A DNA stretch of 64,000 bases from Candidatus Protoclostridium gallicola (GTDB lineage Bacteria; Bacillota; Clostridia; Christensenellales; Pumilibacteraceae): contig CAJFLE010000001.1 in the NCBI GenBank assembly GCA_904387375.1, forward strand, positions 124,001 through 188,000, given 5' to 3'. Below the pieces are notes generated by a model, which saw only the letters and a program-made list of their open reading frames with translations, had not been told where the DNA came from and did no database searches. Positions 44,915 through 54,323 of this stretch are shown here, one piece after another; within the stretch, counting starts at the first letter, position 1; the number at the start of each line of letters is the position of its first letter. Position numbers and translations under genes: made by a program.

Positions 44915-47900
44915 GTGAAATTCAAAAAAATGGAAATCAACGGTTTCAAGTCGTTTGCCGATAAGATAGAAATCAAATTCGGAAACGGCGTGACCGGTAT
45001 CGTCGGTCCCAACGGATGCGGCAAGAGCAACGTTGCGGACTCAATACGTTTCGCGCTCGGCGAGCAGTCTTCCAAGACGCTGCGCGGCGGAAACATGCAA
45101 GACGTCATATTCAACGGCACCGAGAAGAGAAAGTCGCAGTCATTCTGCGAAGTCTCCATGTATTTCGACAACTCGGAGCGTATTTTCCGCGATCTCAATT
45201 ACGATGAGGTCGTTTTCACGCGCAAACTTTTCCGCAGCAACGAAAGCGAGTATATGATAAACAAGACGCCCTGCCGCCGCGCCGATATTATCGACGCGCT
45301 GCGCGACAGCGGCGTAGGCAAGGAAGGCTATTCCATCATAGGTCAGGGCAAGATCGACGAACTCATTTCCTCCAAGCCCGAAGACCGCCGCAACATATTC
45401 GACGAGGCCGCGGGTATATCCAAATTCAAAGCCAAAAAGACGGAGGCGGAGCGCCGTCTCGTGCGCACGCGCGACAGTCTTGCGCGCATAGGCGACATAC
45501 TCGAGGAAAAGAGCAAGCAGCTCGCGCCGCTAACCCGTCAGGCGCAGACGGCGAGAAAATATCTCGAGCTTGCCGAACAGCTCAAACATTACGAGATCAA
45601 TATCTATCTTCACCAATACGAAACCACCACCGATACCAAAAAAACGATCACCGACCGCCGCAACGCCATAGCCGACGAAATGGAACGCTGCCGCCGCGAC
45701 CGCGACGCAGCCAGCGACAATTACAACAAGGCGATGACGGAGTTCGGCAATATAGACAAGACGATAGAAGCGCATCACGACGAACTCGTCAATCTGACCA
45801 GCGAAGTGGAGCGCAATAACAGCGAAGTTTCGCTGCGCAACAACGATATACGTCATATAATGGAGCGCAACGAGGAGCTGCTGTCCGAAATCGCAAAATA
45901 CGAATCGGATATACGGGCAGCCGAAGCGCTCATAAACGCGGGACTCGCCGGGCGGGACGAAAAAACCGCCGATCTCGCGCGCATGAAAACCGAGTGCGAC
46001 GGTATGTCGGCACAGACGGACGAGCTGGAAAACAAGCTGTCCGCAATGGAAGGCGAGGAAAAAGAGGGTCAGCGCGCGCTCGTCGCCGCCATAGAAAAAT
46101 TGACGGACATAAAAGCCAATATGTCCAAGCTGCTTGCCGAACGCGACGGTCTCGAAAAACAGATAGCCGCGCTTAAAACCAGACTTTCGCAGTCCGCGAG
46201 CGCAAATGCGGCGAGGAAAAACACCGCCGAGGCGGTGCGCCGGGAGCTGGAAACGGCCAAGGCCAACCGCGAAGAGCAGGATAAAATACTGTCAGCCGAT
46301 ACCGCAAAGAGCAACGAGAATCTTGCCCGACTGACGCTTAACAATAACCGGCTCAAAGATATAAACGCCAAATATTATTCGCTTGCCGAGCGCAAGGACG
46401 TGTTTACGAAATTCAGCAAGGAAAACGCCGGTTTCGAACGCAGCGTTTCCCGTCTGCTCGAAGCCGCCAAGACGGATACCGAACTGTCCTCGCGCATAGA
46501 AGGCGTCATCGCGAAGATTATAAAGGTGCCGAAGAATTACGAAACCGCCATCGAAATGGCGCTGGGCGGCGCTGTGCAGAATATAGTTACGAAGACGGAA
46601 GACGAAGCGCGTTACATAATCGAATACCTCAAATCCAAAAATTTCGGCCGCGTGACGTTTCTGCCCATGAACGTAATCCGGCCGCGGTATATTCACGACG
46701 ATCTCAAACGTCATCTCGACGTCAAAGGCTGTCACGGCGCGGCGTCGTCGCTGGTCAGCTATGACCCGAAGTTCGACGGCATAGTCAAATATCTGCTCGG
46801 CACCACGGTAATCGTAGACGACCTCAACACGGGAATATCCATCGCGCGCGCCTCGCGTTACGCGTTCAGGATAGTCACCCTGGACGGCGACGTGATTAAC
46901 CCGCACGGCGCGATTACGGGCGGCAGCAAAAAGGCGGATGTGGCGAACGTATTCGCATACGACCGCGAACTGCGCGAGATAGAAGAACAGCTTGCCGGCG
47001 TGCGCGACAAAGTCAAGGCGCTCGAAGACGAGCATAACAAAATCACGCGCGAACAGGAAGCGCTTTCGCTGTCGATAAAGTCACGTTCTTCCGCAATACA
47101 TGCGCTGGACGTAAAAATCGCGGCGCAGGAGCAGCAATACAACAAATATCTGGGGGAGATAGAGGATATCGACCGCGAGAACGGAGAATCCGAGGCGCAG
47201 CTGCTCGCGTGGCAGGTGCGCGCGGACGAGATATCCAACGACCTCAATTCGGTCGGCGCGCTCGAAGAACTCATACAGAGCCAGAAAACGGATGCGGCTA
47301 CGTCCAATCTGCAAAGCGAGAACGAAATTGTCGAGCTGAAAAAACAGCGCGACGCGTTGCGCGAAAAGCTGACCGCGCTCAAAATCGACTGCGCAAATCT
47401 CGAAAACGAGATTTCCAATATGGACAGGGACGTCGCGCACCTGAAAGACAATATCGACAGGTATAACGCGCAGATCGGCATGGCGCGTATGCAGATAGAG
47501 AGCAACGAAAAGGACATCGCGCAGAAGAAGGCTGACCTTGAAAAACTCATGCTGACCGTCGGGGAAAACGACAGCCAGAGAGTAGCCGCGCTGAAGAAAA
47601 AGATTGCCGATTTCGGAGAGTACAAGCAGCGCATACAGGGTGATATGAACGCTTACGAGGCCGAGCGCGACAGACTTGTTCAGCTGTATACCGAGCTTTC
47701 CGAAAAGAAAAATGAGGAAGAACTGAAATTACAGAAAGTCGATATCGACCTCGAGCAGATGCAGCAGCGTATCGCCGAAGTCTATAAGCTCGAATATGCC
47801 GACTGTCTGCCGTTGCGCGACCCGGAGTTCGAGATCGAGCCTGGTATTGAAGAAGCGGCGCGGCTCAAAAGACGCATTGACAATCTCGGACATATCAACC

Positions 47901-48508
47901 TCGAAGCCATAGAGCAATGCGAAACCGTATATGCTGAGTACAGCGAACTGGAAAAACAGCGCGACGATCTTACCGCCGCGGAGCGCGATCTCGTCAAGGT
48001 TATCACCGATCTGTCCAAGGAAATGAAAACCACCTTTAACGAGAAGTTCGCTCAGATCAACGAGAATTTCAAGGTCATTTTCCGCGAACTTTTCAACGGC
48101 GGCACTGCGGAGCTGATACTGCTCGAACCCGAAGAGGGCAAGGACGAGCTGTCTGCCGGCGTTGAAATTAAGGCGCAGCCGCCGCAGAAAAAGCTGCAGC
48201 TGCTTTCGCTGCTGTCCGGCGGCGAAAAGGCGATGACGGCGATCGCTATACTGTTCGCCATCCTCAAACTGCGTCCCATGCCGTTCTGCGTGCTCGACGA
48301 GATCGAGGCGGCGCTAGACGACGCCAACGTGCTGCGTTTCGCCAAATACCTCAAGCGTTACAGTCAGGACACGCAGTTCATAGTCATTACTCACCGTAAG
48401 CCGACCATGGAACTTGCCGACGCGCTTTACGGCGTGACGATGGAAGAAAAGGGCGTATCCAAGATCGTGTCGGTCAAACTGTCCGACGCAGTCAAACTTG
48501 CCATGTGA
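44915..48508 (+). CDS. smc: Chromosome partition protein Smc
   Basis: 1197 residues from a GTG start (VKFKKMEINGFKSFADK). The N-terminal ATPase head has Walker A GPNGCGKSN at 31-39; two long coiled coils (about 170-510 and 670-1020, very rich in E, K, D, A, L) flank the globular hinge (about 515-660: FGRVTFLPMNV, GAITGGSKK); the C-terminal head holds the signature LSGGEKAMTAIAILFAI near 1100 and Walker B VLDEIEAALDD near 1125. With ScpA and ScpB it compacts and segregates the chromosome. Followed by ftsY after 12 bases; smc-ftsY is the conserved order. Confidence 0.98.
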   Translation: MKFKKMEINGFKSFADKIEIKFGNGVTGIVGPNGCGKSNVADSIRFALGEQSSKTLRGGNMQDVIFNGTEKRKSQSFCEVSMYFDNSERIFRDLNYDEVVFTRKLFRSNESEYMINKTPCRRADIIDALRDSGVGKEGYSIIGQGKIDELISSKPEDRRNIFDEAAGISKFKAKKTEAERRLVRTRDSLARIGDILEEKSKQLAPLTRQAQTARKYLELAEQLKHYEINIYLHQYETTTDTKKTITDRRNAIADEMERCRRDRDAASDNYNKAMTEFGNIDKTIEAHHDELVNLTSEVERNNSEVSLRNNDIRHIMERNEELLSEIAKYESDIRAAEALINAGLAGRDEKTADLARMKTECDGMSAQTDELENKLSAMEGEEKEGQRALVAAIEKLTDIKANMSKLLAERDGLEKQIAALKTRLSQSASANAARKNTAEAVRRELETAKANREEQDKILSADTAKSNENLARLTLNNNRLKDINAKYYSLAERKDVFTKFSKENAGFERSVSRLLEAAKTDTELSSRIEGVIAKIIKVPKNYETAIEMALGGAVQNIVTKTEDEARYIIEYLKSKNFGRVTFLPMNVIRPRYIHDDLKRHLDVKGCHGAASSLVSYDPKFDGIVKYLLGTTVIVDDLNTGISIARASRYAFRIVTLDGDVINPHGAITGGSKKADVANVFAYDRELREIEEQLAGVRDKVKALEDEHNKITREQEALSLSIKSRSSAIHALDVKIAAQEQQYNKYLGEIEDIDRENGESEAQLLAWQVRADEISNDLNSVGALEELIQSQKTDAATSNLQSENEIVELKKQRDALREKLTALKIDCANLENEISNMDRDVAHLKDNIDRYNAQIGMARMQIESNEKDIAQKKADLEKLMLTVGENDSQRVAALKKKIADFGEYKQRIQGDMNAYEAERDRLVQLYTELSEKKNEEELKLQKVDIDLEQMQQRIAEVYKLEYADCLPLRDPEFEIEPGIEEAARLKRRIDNLGHINLEAIEQCETVYAEYSELEKQRDDLTAAERDLVKVITDLSKEMKTTFNEKFAQINENFKVIFRELFNGGTAELILLEPEEGKDELSAGVEIKAQPPQKKLQLLSLLSGGEKAMTAIAILFAILKLRPMPFCVLDEIEAALDDANVLRFAKYLKRYSQDTQFIVITHRKPTMELADALYGVTMEEKGVSKIVSVKLSDAVKLAM

Positions 48509-48520
48509 TAAGGAGCAGAT

Positions 48521-49423
48521 ATGGGATTTTTTGCAAAAATCAAAGAAGCACTCAAAAAAACCAAGGACGCGATTTCTTATAAATTCAATAAACTGTTTAC
48601 CGGCGGCGTGCTGAACGGCGAATTTTACGACGAGCTGGAAGCCATACTGCTGTCGGCGGATATAGGCAGCGAAACGACGGAGTCCATTCTCGACGAACTG
48701 AAAACCGTCGTGGACAAGAAGCACATCACGCGCACCGAAGACGTAAGGGGCGAGCTGAAAACCATAATGCACGACTTGCTGGATTTCGAGATTCCCGAAG
48801 AGGAGTATCCTCTTGTCATCCTTATGGCCGGTGTGAACGGAGTGGGCAAAACCACTACGGTAGGCAAACTCGCGCAGCTGTTCCGCAAGAAAGGCAAGAG
48901 CGTGACCATTGTTGCGGGCGACACGTTCAGGGCCGCGGCTGCCGATCAGCTCACCGTATGGGCGGAGCGCGCCGGCGTGCGCATCGTTAAGCAAGGCGAA
49001 GGCGCCGACGCTGCGGCAGTGGTTTACGACGCGCTGCAAAGCGCCAAGAGCAAAGGCACGGACGTTACCATCGTGGATACCGCAGGCAGACTGCACAACA
49101 AAGTCAATCTCATGGAAGAGCTGAAAAAGATCGACCGCGTGATCGACCGCGAGTTTCCCGGAGCCATGCGCCTGAACTACATAGTCCTCGACGCTACGAC
49201 GGGACAGAACGCGCTATCGCAGGTCGACCTTTTCAACGAGGCGATAGACATAGACGGTATCGTGCTTACCAAACTCGACGGCACCGCGAAGGGCGGCGTT
49301 GTGCTCGCAATCGCCGGAGAGGAAGAGGTTCCCGTCGTATATGTCGGCGTGGGCGAGGGTATAGACGACCTCGAACGGTTCGATATAGACGATTTCGTGA
49401 GCGCTATCGTCGACGGAGAATAA
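48521..49423 (+). CDS. ftsY: Signal recognition particle receptor FtsY
   Basis: 300 residues; the acidic A domain is minimal, as in many Gram-positives, and the N-terminus MGFFAKIKEALKKTKDAI is an amphipathic membrane-binding helix. NG domain motifs: G1 GVNGVGKTTTVGKLA near 105, AGDTFRAAAADQL near 130, DTAGRLHNK near 186 and TKLDGTAKGG near 248. Works with Ffh, encoded just downstream, to target nascent membrane proteins. AAGGAG precedes the ATG. Confidence 0.97.
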   Translation: MGFFAKIKEALKKTKDAISYKFNKLFTGGVLNGEFYDELEAILLSADIGSETTESILDELKTVVDKKHITRTEDVRGELKTIMHDLLDFEIPEEEYPLVILMAGVNGVGKTTTVGKLAQLFRKKGKSVTIVAGDTFRAAAADQLTVWAERAGVRIVKQGEGADAAAVVYDALQSAKSKGTDVTIVDTAGRLHNKVNLMEELKKIDRVIDREFPGAMRLNYIVLDATTGQNALSQVDLFNEAIDIDGIVLTKLDGTAKGGVVLAIAGEEEVPVVYVGVGEGIDDLERFDIDDFVSAIVDGE

Positions 49424-49431
49424 ATAATGCC

Positions 49432-49467
49432 GGCATGTAAAGTAAAAATACTTGACATGCCTTTTTT
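49432..49467 (+). terminator. Terminator after ftsY that contains the ylxM -35 box
   Basis: GGCATGT / ACATGCC (7 pairs), one A/G mismatch, AAGTA / TACTT (5 pairs), loop AAAA, then six T. The TTGACA of the next promoter (49452-49457) lies inside the right arm. Confidence 0.85.
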
Positions 49468-49481
49468 CTTTGTGGTAAAAT
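49452..49481 (+). promoter_or_regulatory. Promoter of ylxM-ffh-rpsP run
   Basis: TTGACA at 49452-49457, 18-base spacer, TAAAAT at 49476-49481. The -35 is shared with the ftsY terminator stem. Confidence 0.75.
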
Positions 49482-49519
49482 AATACCTGTAAAGCCGATA
49501 TGCTTTACAGAGGTGCACG

Positions 49520-49840
49520 GTGAAGGATCTGACCGTTGGAATACTGAACGAACTGTACGGCGGCTGTCTGACCGAAAGGCAGCGGGATATGATACGCAGT
49601 TATTATGACTATGATCTTTCGCTTGCGGAGATAGCCGGACAGTACGGTATTTCCCGTCAGGCCGCGCACGACGCAATCAGAAAAGGCGAAAAGGCGCTTT
49701 ACGAGTGCGAGGAAAAGATGGGATTTATGGCCAAACTGGCCGGGATCAGGCGCGGACTCGAGCGTCTGACCGAGGCGCTCAAAGGCGGCGATGCCGAGGG
49801 CGCGGAATCGATAGCCGCGGACATTCTCGCGGGTATGTAG
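49520..49840 (+). CDS. ylxM: YlxM family (UPF0122) helix-turn-helix protein of the SRP operon
   Basis: 106 residues from a GTG start with AGAGGTG 5 bases upstream. YlxM is found almost only beside ffh in Firmicutes and binds/modulates SRP components. A sigma-region-4-like helix-turn-helix is clear: LTERQRDMIRSYYDYDLSLAEIAGQYGISRQAAHDAI (residues about 17-53). The ftsY-ylxM-ffh order settles the call. ffh begins 13 bases after its stop. Confidence 0.94.
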   Translation: MKDLTVGILNELYGGCLTERQRDMIRSYYDYDLSLAEIAGQYGISRQAAHDAIRKGEKALYECEEKMGFMAKLAGIRRGLERLTEALKGGDAEGAESIAADILAGM

Positions 49841-49853
49841 ACGGAGCTTGCAT

Positions 49854-51167
49854 ATGGGAGTATTTTCCGGATTAGGAGACAAACTCAAACACGTATTTAC
49901 CAAGCTGACAAGCAGGGGAAAACTCGACGAGTACGAAATCAAGCAGGCGATGCGCGAAATACGAATCGCGCTGCTCGAAGCCGACGTCAATTTCAATGTG
50001 GTCAAGGACTTTGTCGCCAGAATAAGCGAACGGGCAAAGGGCGAGGAAATAACCAAAAGCGTCACGCCAGGCCAGCAGGTGGTAAAGATCGTCCACGACG
50101 AACTTGTCGAGCTTATGGGCGCGAAGAACGCCAAGCTCGACGTGTCGCCCAAGCCGCCCACGGTAGTCATGATGTGCGGTTTGCAGGGCGCGGGCAAGAC
50201 CACGATGTGCGGCAAGCTCGGCGCGCTGCTTAAAAAACAGGGCAAAAAGCCGCTGCTCGTCGCATGCGATATTTACCGTCCCGCAGCCATAAATCAGCTG
50301 CAGGTGGTCGGGAAAAACGCCGGACTCGAAGTGTTCGAAAAGGGTACGCAGAAGCCGGTCAAAACCGCGGAACAGGCAGTCAGGTACGCAGAGGCCAACG
50401 GTTTCGATACTGTCATAATCGATACTGCCGGTCGTCTGCACATAAACGACGAGCTCATGCGCGAGCTGGAAGACGTCAGGAAGGCGGTTTCTCCCACCGA
50501 GATACTTCTGACAGTCGACGCCATGACCGGTCAGGACGCCGTTACCGTGGCGACGACGTTCAACGACAGACTGGACATAACGGGCGTAATTCTCACCAAG
50601 CTGGACGGCGATACGAGAGGCGGCGCGGCTCTGTCGATCAAAGCCGTTACCGGCAAACCCATAAAATTCTGCGGCACGGGCGAGAAGCTCGGCGATATCG
50701 AGCCGTTCCATCCCGATCGTATGGCGAGCCGCATCCTCGGTATGGGCGATATAGTTTCCCTCGTCGAGAAGGCGCAGGAAGCCATGGACGAGGAGGAGAT
50801 GAAGAAGATGGAAAAGCGCGTCAAAGACGCGACTTTCACTCTCGACGACTATCTCGTTCAGTTCGAATCGCTGAAAAAAATGGGCGGTATATCCGAGATA
50901 ATGCAGATGCTGCCGGGCATGAGCCGGTTCAATATCAGCGACAAAGATATTGACGAAAAGCGTATCGAACGGTTCAAGGCCATAATCCGTTCCATGACGA
51001 AAAAGGAGCGCGAGCATCCCGAAATCGTCAAGTCCTCCCGCCGCAGACGCATAAGCGCGGGCAGCGGTACGAGCATACAGGATGTCAATCAGCTGCTCAA
51101 ACAGTTCGAACAGACCAAAGACATGATGAGAAAAATGAAAAACAGCAAGGGCAGAATGCCTTTCTGA
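49854..51167 (+). CDS. ffh: Signal recognition particle protein Ffh (SRP54)
   Basis: 437 residues from ATG 49854, with GGAG 7 bases upstream; a TTG at 49848 would leave only 1 base. Binds 4.5S/scRNA and signal sequences at the ribosome exit. NG domain: GLQGAGKTTMCGKLG near 109, DIYRPAAINQL near 137, DTAGRLHIN near 187 and TKLDGDTRGGAALS near 245. The M domain (about 300-437) has the hydrophobic MLPGMSRF finger, the RNA-binding helix-turn-helix SSRRRRISAGSGTS and a methionine-rich end (MMRKMKNSKGRMPF). No SRP RNA gene is seen in this window. Confidence 0.98.
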   Translation: MGVFSGLGDKLKHVFTKLTSRGKLDEYEIKQAMREIRIALLEADVNFNVVKDFVARISERAKGEEITKSVTPGQQVVKIVHDELVELMGAKNAKLDVSPKPPTVVMMCGLQGAGKTTMCGKLGALLKKQGKKPLLVACDIYRPAAINQLQVVGKNAGLEVFEKGTQKPVKTAEQAVRYAEANGFDTVIIDTAGRLHINDELMRELEDVRKAVSPTEILLTVDAMTGQDAVTVATTFNDRLDITGVILTKLDGDTRGGAALSIKAVTGKPIKFCGTGEKLGDIEPFHPDRMASRILGMGDIVSLVEKAQEAMDEEEMKKMEKRVKDATFTLDDYLVQFESLKKMGGISEIMQMLPGMSRFNISDKDIDEKRIERFKAIIRSMTKKEREHPEIVKSSRRRRISAGSGTSIQDVNQLLKQFEQTKDMMRKMKNSKGRMPF

Positions 51168-51204
51168 CAATAAAAACAATCAGGTAACAAGGAGATAAAC
51201 TAAA

Positions 51205-51504
51205 ATGGTAAAAATCAGACTGACCAGAATGGGAGACAAAAAGTCGCCTTTCTATCGTATCGTCGTCGCAGACGAGCGCGCGCCCAGAGACGGCCGTTTC
51301 ATCGATCTGCTCGGAACGTACAATCCGCTCACCGATCCCGCAGAAGTGAAGATCGACGCGGACAAGACCAAGCAGTGGCTTAAAAACGGCGCTCAGCCGA
51401 CCGACACGGTGAAGTCCATACTCGTGCAGCAGGGCGTAATACCCGCAGGCAAGCGTCCTCCCGCAAAGACCGGCGGCAAGAAGGCCGTTAAAGAAGAAGG
51501 CTGA
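51205..51504 (+). CDS. rpsP: 30S ribosomal protein S16
   Basis: 99 residues, [25 protein letters not shown] start, [13 protein letters not shown] near 31. S16 is needed for 30S assembly. The last 20 residues are a basic K/P-rich tail. AAGGAG lies 9 bases before the ATG. khpA begins 2 bases after its stop; ffh-rpsP-khpA-rimM-trmD is the conserved Firmicute order (ylqD is missing). Confidence 0.97.
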   Translation: MVKIRLTRMGDKKSPFYRIVVADERAPRDGRFIDLLGTYNPLTDPAEVKIDADKTKQWLKNGAQPTDTVKSILVQQGVIPAGKRPPAKTGGKKAVKEEG

Positions 51505-51506
51505 GA

Positions 51507-51728
51507 ATGGGAGAGCTCGTACGGTATATAATCTCCGAGCTTGTCGACAATAAAGACGCCGTAAAGGTCGAGGTGGACGGCGATACCGTCAGGGTATCCG
51601 TAGCCAAGGACGATATGGGCAAAATTATCGGCAAGCAGGGCAGGACGGCAAAAGCCATCCGCACCGTGGTCAAGGCCGCAGGCGCGAAAGAAGGCAAAAA
51701 GTATTCCGTCGATATTATCGAAGTCTGA
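51507..51728 (+). CDS. khpA: KH-domain RNA-binding protein KhpA
   Basis: 73 residues. A single KH domain with the GxxG loop in GKIIGKQGRTAKAIRTVV near residue 39. In streptococci KhpA forms a dimer with KhpB/Jag and affects cell division; in clostridia it binds many transcripts. Its position between rpsP and rimM is diagnostic. No partner KhpB in this window. Confidence 0.94.
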   Translation: MGELVRYIISELVDNKDAVKVEVDGDTVRVSVAKDDMGKIIGKQGRTAKAIRTVVKAAGAKEGKKYSVDIIEV

Positions 51729-51730
51729 CA

Positions 51731-52231
51731 GTGAGTTTCATTATCGGAGAAATAGTAAAAGCGCAGGGCGTCCGCGGCGAGGTAAAAATCAGACCTTATA
51801 CGGACGACCCGGCGCGCTACGGGCAGCTTCGCACCGTTTCCGTTGGCGGCTGTCCGATGAAAATCCGCGGCGTAAACGTACGCGGCGGTTTTGTCTATAT
51901 AGCGTTCGAGGGCGTGAATACGAGAAACGATGCCGAAGTGCTCGTAGGACGGACGGTGGAAATCGACCGTTCGCAGGCAAAAACGCCGGAGCCGGGCGAG
52001 TTTTTCGTTGCCGATCTTCTCGGATGCGGGGTATATCTGTCTGACGGCAGCTATATCGGCGTGCTGAGCGACATAGAGAACTACGGCAGCGCCGATATTT
52101 TTACCGTGAAAGGAGGCCGTACCGTTCGCTTTCCTCATCTCGCCCGTCTCGGATTATCGTACGACGAAAAGGCGCGTTCGGTAACGCTTGACGCAGCGGC
52201 TTTCGCGGAGGTGTGCTGCTATGAAGATTAG
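51731..52231 (+). CDS. rimM: 16S rRNA processing protein RimM
   Basis: 166 residues from GTG 51731 (VSFIIGEIVKAQGVRGEVKIRPYTDDP). The N-terminal beta-barrel (about 1-80) and the PRC-barrel domain (about 90-166: FFVADLLGCGVYLSDGSYIGVLSDIENYGSADIF) are both present. Helps mature the 30S head and binds S19. Its end overlaps trmD by 11 bases, so translation of the two is linked. Confidence 0.95.
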   Translation: MSFIIGEIVKAQGVRGEVKIRPYTDDPARYGQLRTVSVGGCPMKIRGVNVRGGFVYIAFEGVNTRNDAEVLVGRTVEIDRSQAKTPEPGEFFVADLLGCGVYLSDGSYIGVLSDIENYGSADIFTVKGGRTVRFPHLARLGLSYDEKARSVTLDAAAFAEVCCYED

Positions 52232-52898
52232 CGTGCTGACTCTCTTTCCGGATATGTTCGGCGCGCTTTCGTACAGCATGATCGGCCGCGCGCAGGCCTC
52301 GGGCATTGTTGCCATCGATGCCGTCGATATACGGGCGTATACCGCGGACAAACACGGCAAGTGCGACGATATTCCGTACGGCGGCGGCGCCGGTATGGTA
52401 ATGACTCCGCAGCCCATAGTAGACTGCGTGCGTGCCGTGGATCCGGATAAGCGCGCAAGACGAATTTTCATGTCGCCGCGCGGCCGCAGGCTGACCACCG
52501 GAGTGGCGCAGGAACTTGCGCGGGAAAAAGAACTGCTTTTTCTGTGCGGCCATTACGAGGGTGTGGACGAGCGCGCACTGGAAATCTGCGGCTTCGAGGA
52601 ACTGTCGGTGGGCGATTATGTGCTTACCGGCGGCGAGCTCGCTGCCATGGTGACGATAGACGCGCTGCTGCGTTTCGTGCCGGGAGTGCTCGGCTGCGAA
52701 GAATCGGCCATGACCGAGAGTTTTTCCGACGGCATGCTGGAATACCCTCAGTATACGCGCCCGGCAATTTTCGAAGGACTGGCGGTACCCGAAGTGCTGC
52801 TGTCCGGGCACCATGCCAACATAGAAAAGTGGCGCAGGGCGAAGAGCGAAGAGATTACGCGCGCCGCGCGTCCCGATTTACTTAAAGATGATAATTAA
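52221..52898 (+). CDS. trmD: tRNA (guanine37-N1)-methyltransferase TrmD
   Basis: 225 residues from ATG 52221 (MKISVLTLFPDMFGAL); GGAGGTG lies 7-13 bases upstream within rimM. SPOUT methyltransferase that makes m1G37 and prevents frameshifting. The knot region includes YGGGAGMVM near 57, CGHYEGVDERALE near 110 and SVGDYVLTGGELAAM near 131; EESFSDGMLEYPQYTRPAIFEG near 163 is the substrate loop. The usual next gene, rplS (L19), is absent; rbgA starts 10 bases inside its end. Confidence 0.97.
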   Translation: MKISVLTLFPDMFGALSYSMIGRAQASGIVAIDAVDIRAYTADKHGKCDDIPYGGGAGMVMTPQPIVDCVRAVDPDKRARRIFMSPRGRRLTTGVAQELAREKELLFLCGHYEGVDERALEICGFEELSVGDYVLTGGELAAMVTIDALLRFVPGVLGCEESAMTESFSDGMLEYPQYTRPAIFEGLAVPEVLLSGHHANIEKWRRAKSEEITRAARPDLLKDDN

Positions 52899-53724
52899 CT
52901 GGTTTCCCGGTCATATGACCAAATCGCTGCGCGAGATAGGCGAGAGCGTAAAATCGGTGGACGCGGTCGTGTACGTGCTTGACAGCCGCGCGCCTTTTTC
53001 GTGCATAAATCCCGCGTTTGCTCCGGTCATTGCCGGAAAACCGGTAGTATATGCTTTGAACAAAGCCGATCTCGTTCCCGAAAAGGAACTCGAGGCATGG
53101 GTCGCCAGACTGAGTACGGACGGCACGGCTGCCGTTACGCTGAACTCTACCGCGTCCAATGCCGCAAACGTCGTATCCGGCAAACTGCGCGTACTCTGCG
53201 CCTCAAAGATCGAACGTCAGAAAAGCCGCGGCATAAATGCGGTTATCCGCGCCATGGTTATAGGCGTGCCGAATTCCGGCAAATCGACGCTGATAAACAA
53301 TCTGTGCGGCAAAGCCAAGACTGTTACCGGGAACAAAGCGGGCGTAACGCGCGGCAGGCAGTGGGTGAGGGTGAGTCCGTATCTCGAAGTTATGGACACG
53401 CCTGGCACTCTCTATCCGAAGCTGGACAATTACGAGGTTGCGCTCAATCTCGCGTTTATAGGCAGTATACGCGACGAGGTGCTCGATACGTACGAACTTT
53501 CGCTTGAGCTCATAAAAAAACTGTCGTCCATGGGCGATGCTTTGGAAAAGCGGTACGGCTTCGCTCCGAGCGGGGACGCGCTTGCCGATCTGAAATCGGT
53601 TGCATCGCGCCGCGGCTTTATTCTGAAAGGCGGCGAACCCGATCTCGAAAGGGCGTCCGCAGCGGTAATCGACGATTTCCGGAAGGGACGCATGGGCAGG
53701 ATTATATTGGAGAAGGCGGTATGA
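52888..53724 (+). CDS. rbgA: Ribosome biogenesis GTPase YlqF/RbgA
   Basis: 278 residues. A circularly permuted GTPase needed for a late step of 50S assembly. Motif order is permuted as expected: G4 NKADLV near 57, G1 GVPNSGKSTLIN near 126, G3 DTPGTLYPK near 170. The N-terminus IINWFPGHMTKSLREI is the family signature. C-terminal ANTAR-like RNA-binding domain follows. It overlaps trmD and rnhB slightly. Confidence 0.96.
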   Translation: MIINWFPGHMTKSLREIGESVKSVDAVVYVLDSRAPFSCINPAFAPVIAGKPVVYALNKADLVPEKELEAWVARLSTDGTAAVTLNSTASNAANVVSGKLRVLCASKIERQKSRGINAVIRAMVIGVPNSGKSTLINNLCGKAKTVTGNKAGVTRGRQWVRVSPYLEVMDTPGTLYPKLDNYEVALNLAFIGSIRDEVLDTYELSLELIKKLSSMGDALEKRYGFAPSGDALADLKSVASRRGFILKGGEPDLERASAAVIDDFRKGRMGRIILEKAV

Positions 53725-54323
53725 CTACTGCGGAACTGTTTGCATACGATAAGGGCTTTGCCGGTTTGGTCGCAGGAGTGGACGAAGCGGGCAGAGGACC
53801 GCTTGCCGGCCCCGTGGTGTGCGCCTGCTGCGTCATGGGCGATACGTATATCGAGGGCATAAACGACAGCAAGAAGCTGAGCGAGAAAAAACGCGAGGCT
53901 CTGTATGAGAAAATCGTCGCGTCCGCGCTCGCCTATGGCGTCGGCATCGTGGACGAAAAGACGATAGATGAGATCAATATTCTGAATGCTACTAAAAAGG
54001 GCATGCAAATAGCCGCAAATTCTTTGAAAGTTACGCCTGACATAGTATTGATCGACGCCGTAAAAGGGCTGGAATTACCGTACAGGCAGCAGGCTATCAT
54101 CAAAGGCGACGCGACGAGCTATGCGATTGCCGCGGCATCAATCATTGCCAAAGTCACGCGTGACAGACTTATGCGCGCCGCAGGCGAAAATTTTCCCGAA
54201 TACGGTTTTGCCAAAAACAAGGGATACGGCACCGCCGAACATATAGCGGCGCTTAAAAAGTTCGGTCCCTGCGAGTTGCACAGAAGAACTTTTGTAGGAA
54301 ATTTTACAGATGTCCGATCTTAA
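53721..54323 (+). CDS. rnhB: Ribonuclease HII
   Basis: 200 residues. Removes ribonucleotides and RNA-DNA hybrids. AGVDEAGRGPLAGPVVCACC near 18 gives the first D-E pair, then NDSKKLSEKKRE near 48, IDAVKGLELP near 113 and KGDATSYAIAAASIIAKVTRDRLM near 130. The active-site D-E-D-D set appears complete. ATGA overlap with rbgA; overlaps yraN by 14 bases. Confidence 0.96.
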   Translation: MTTAELFAYDKGFAGLVAGVDEAGRGPLAGPVVCACCVMGDTYIEGINDSKKLSEKKREALYEKIVASALAYGVGIVDEKTIDEINILNATKKGMQIAANSLKVTPDIVLIDAVKGLELPYRQQAIIKGDATSYAIAAASIIAKVTRDRLMRAAGENFPEYGFAKNKGYGTAEHIAALKKFGPCELHRRTFVGNFTDVRS

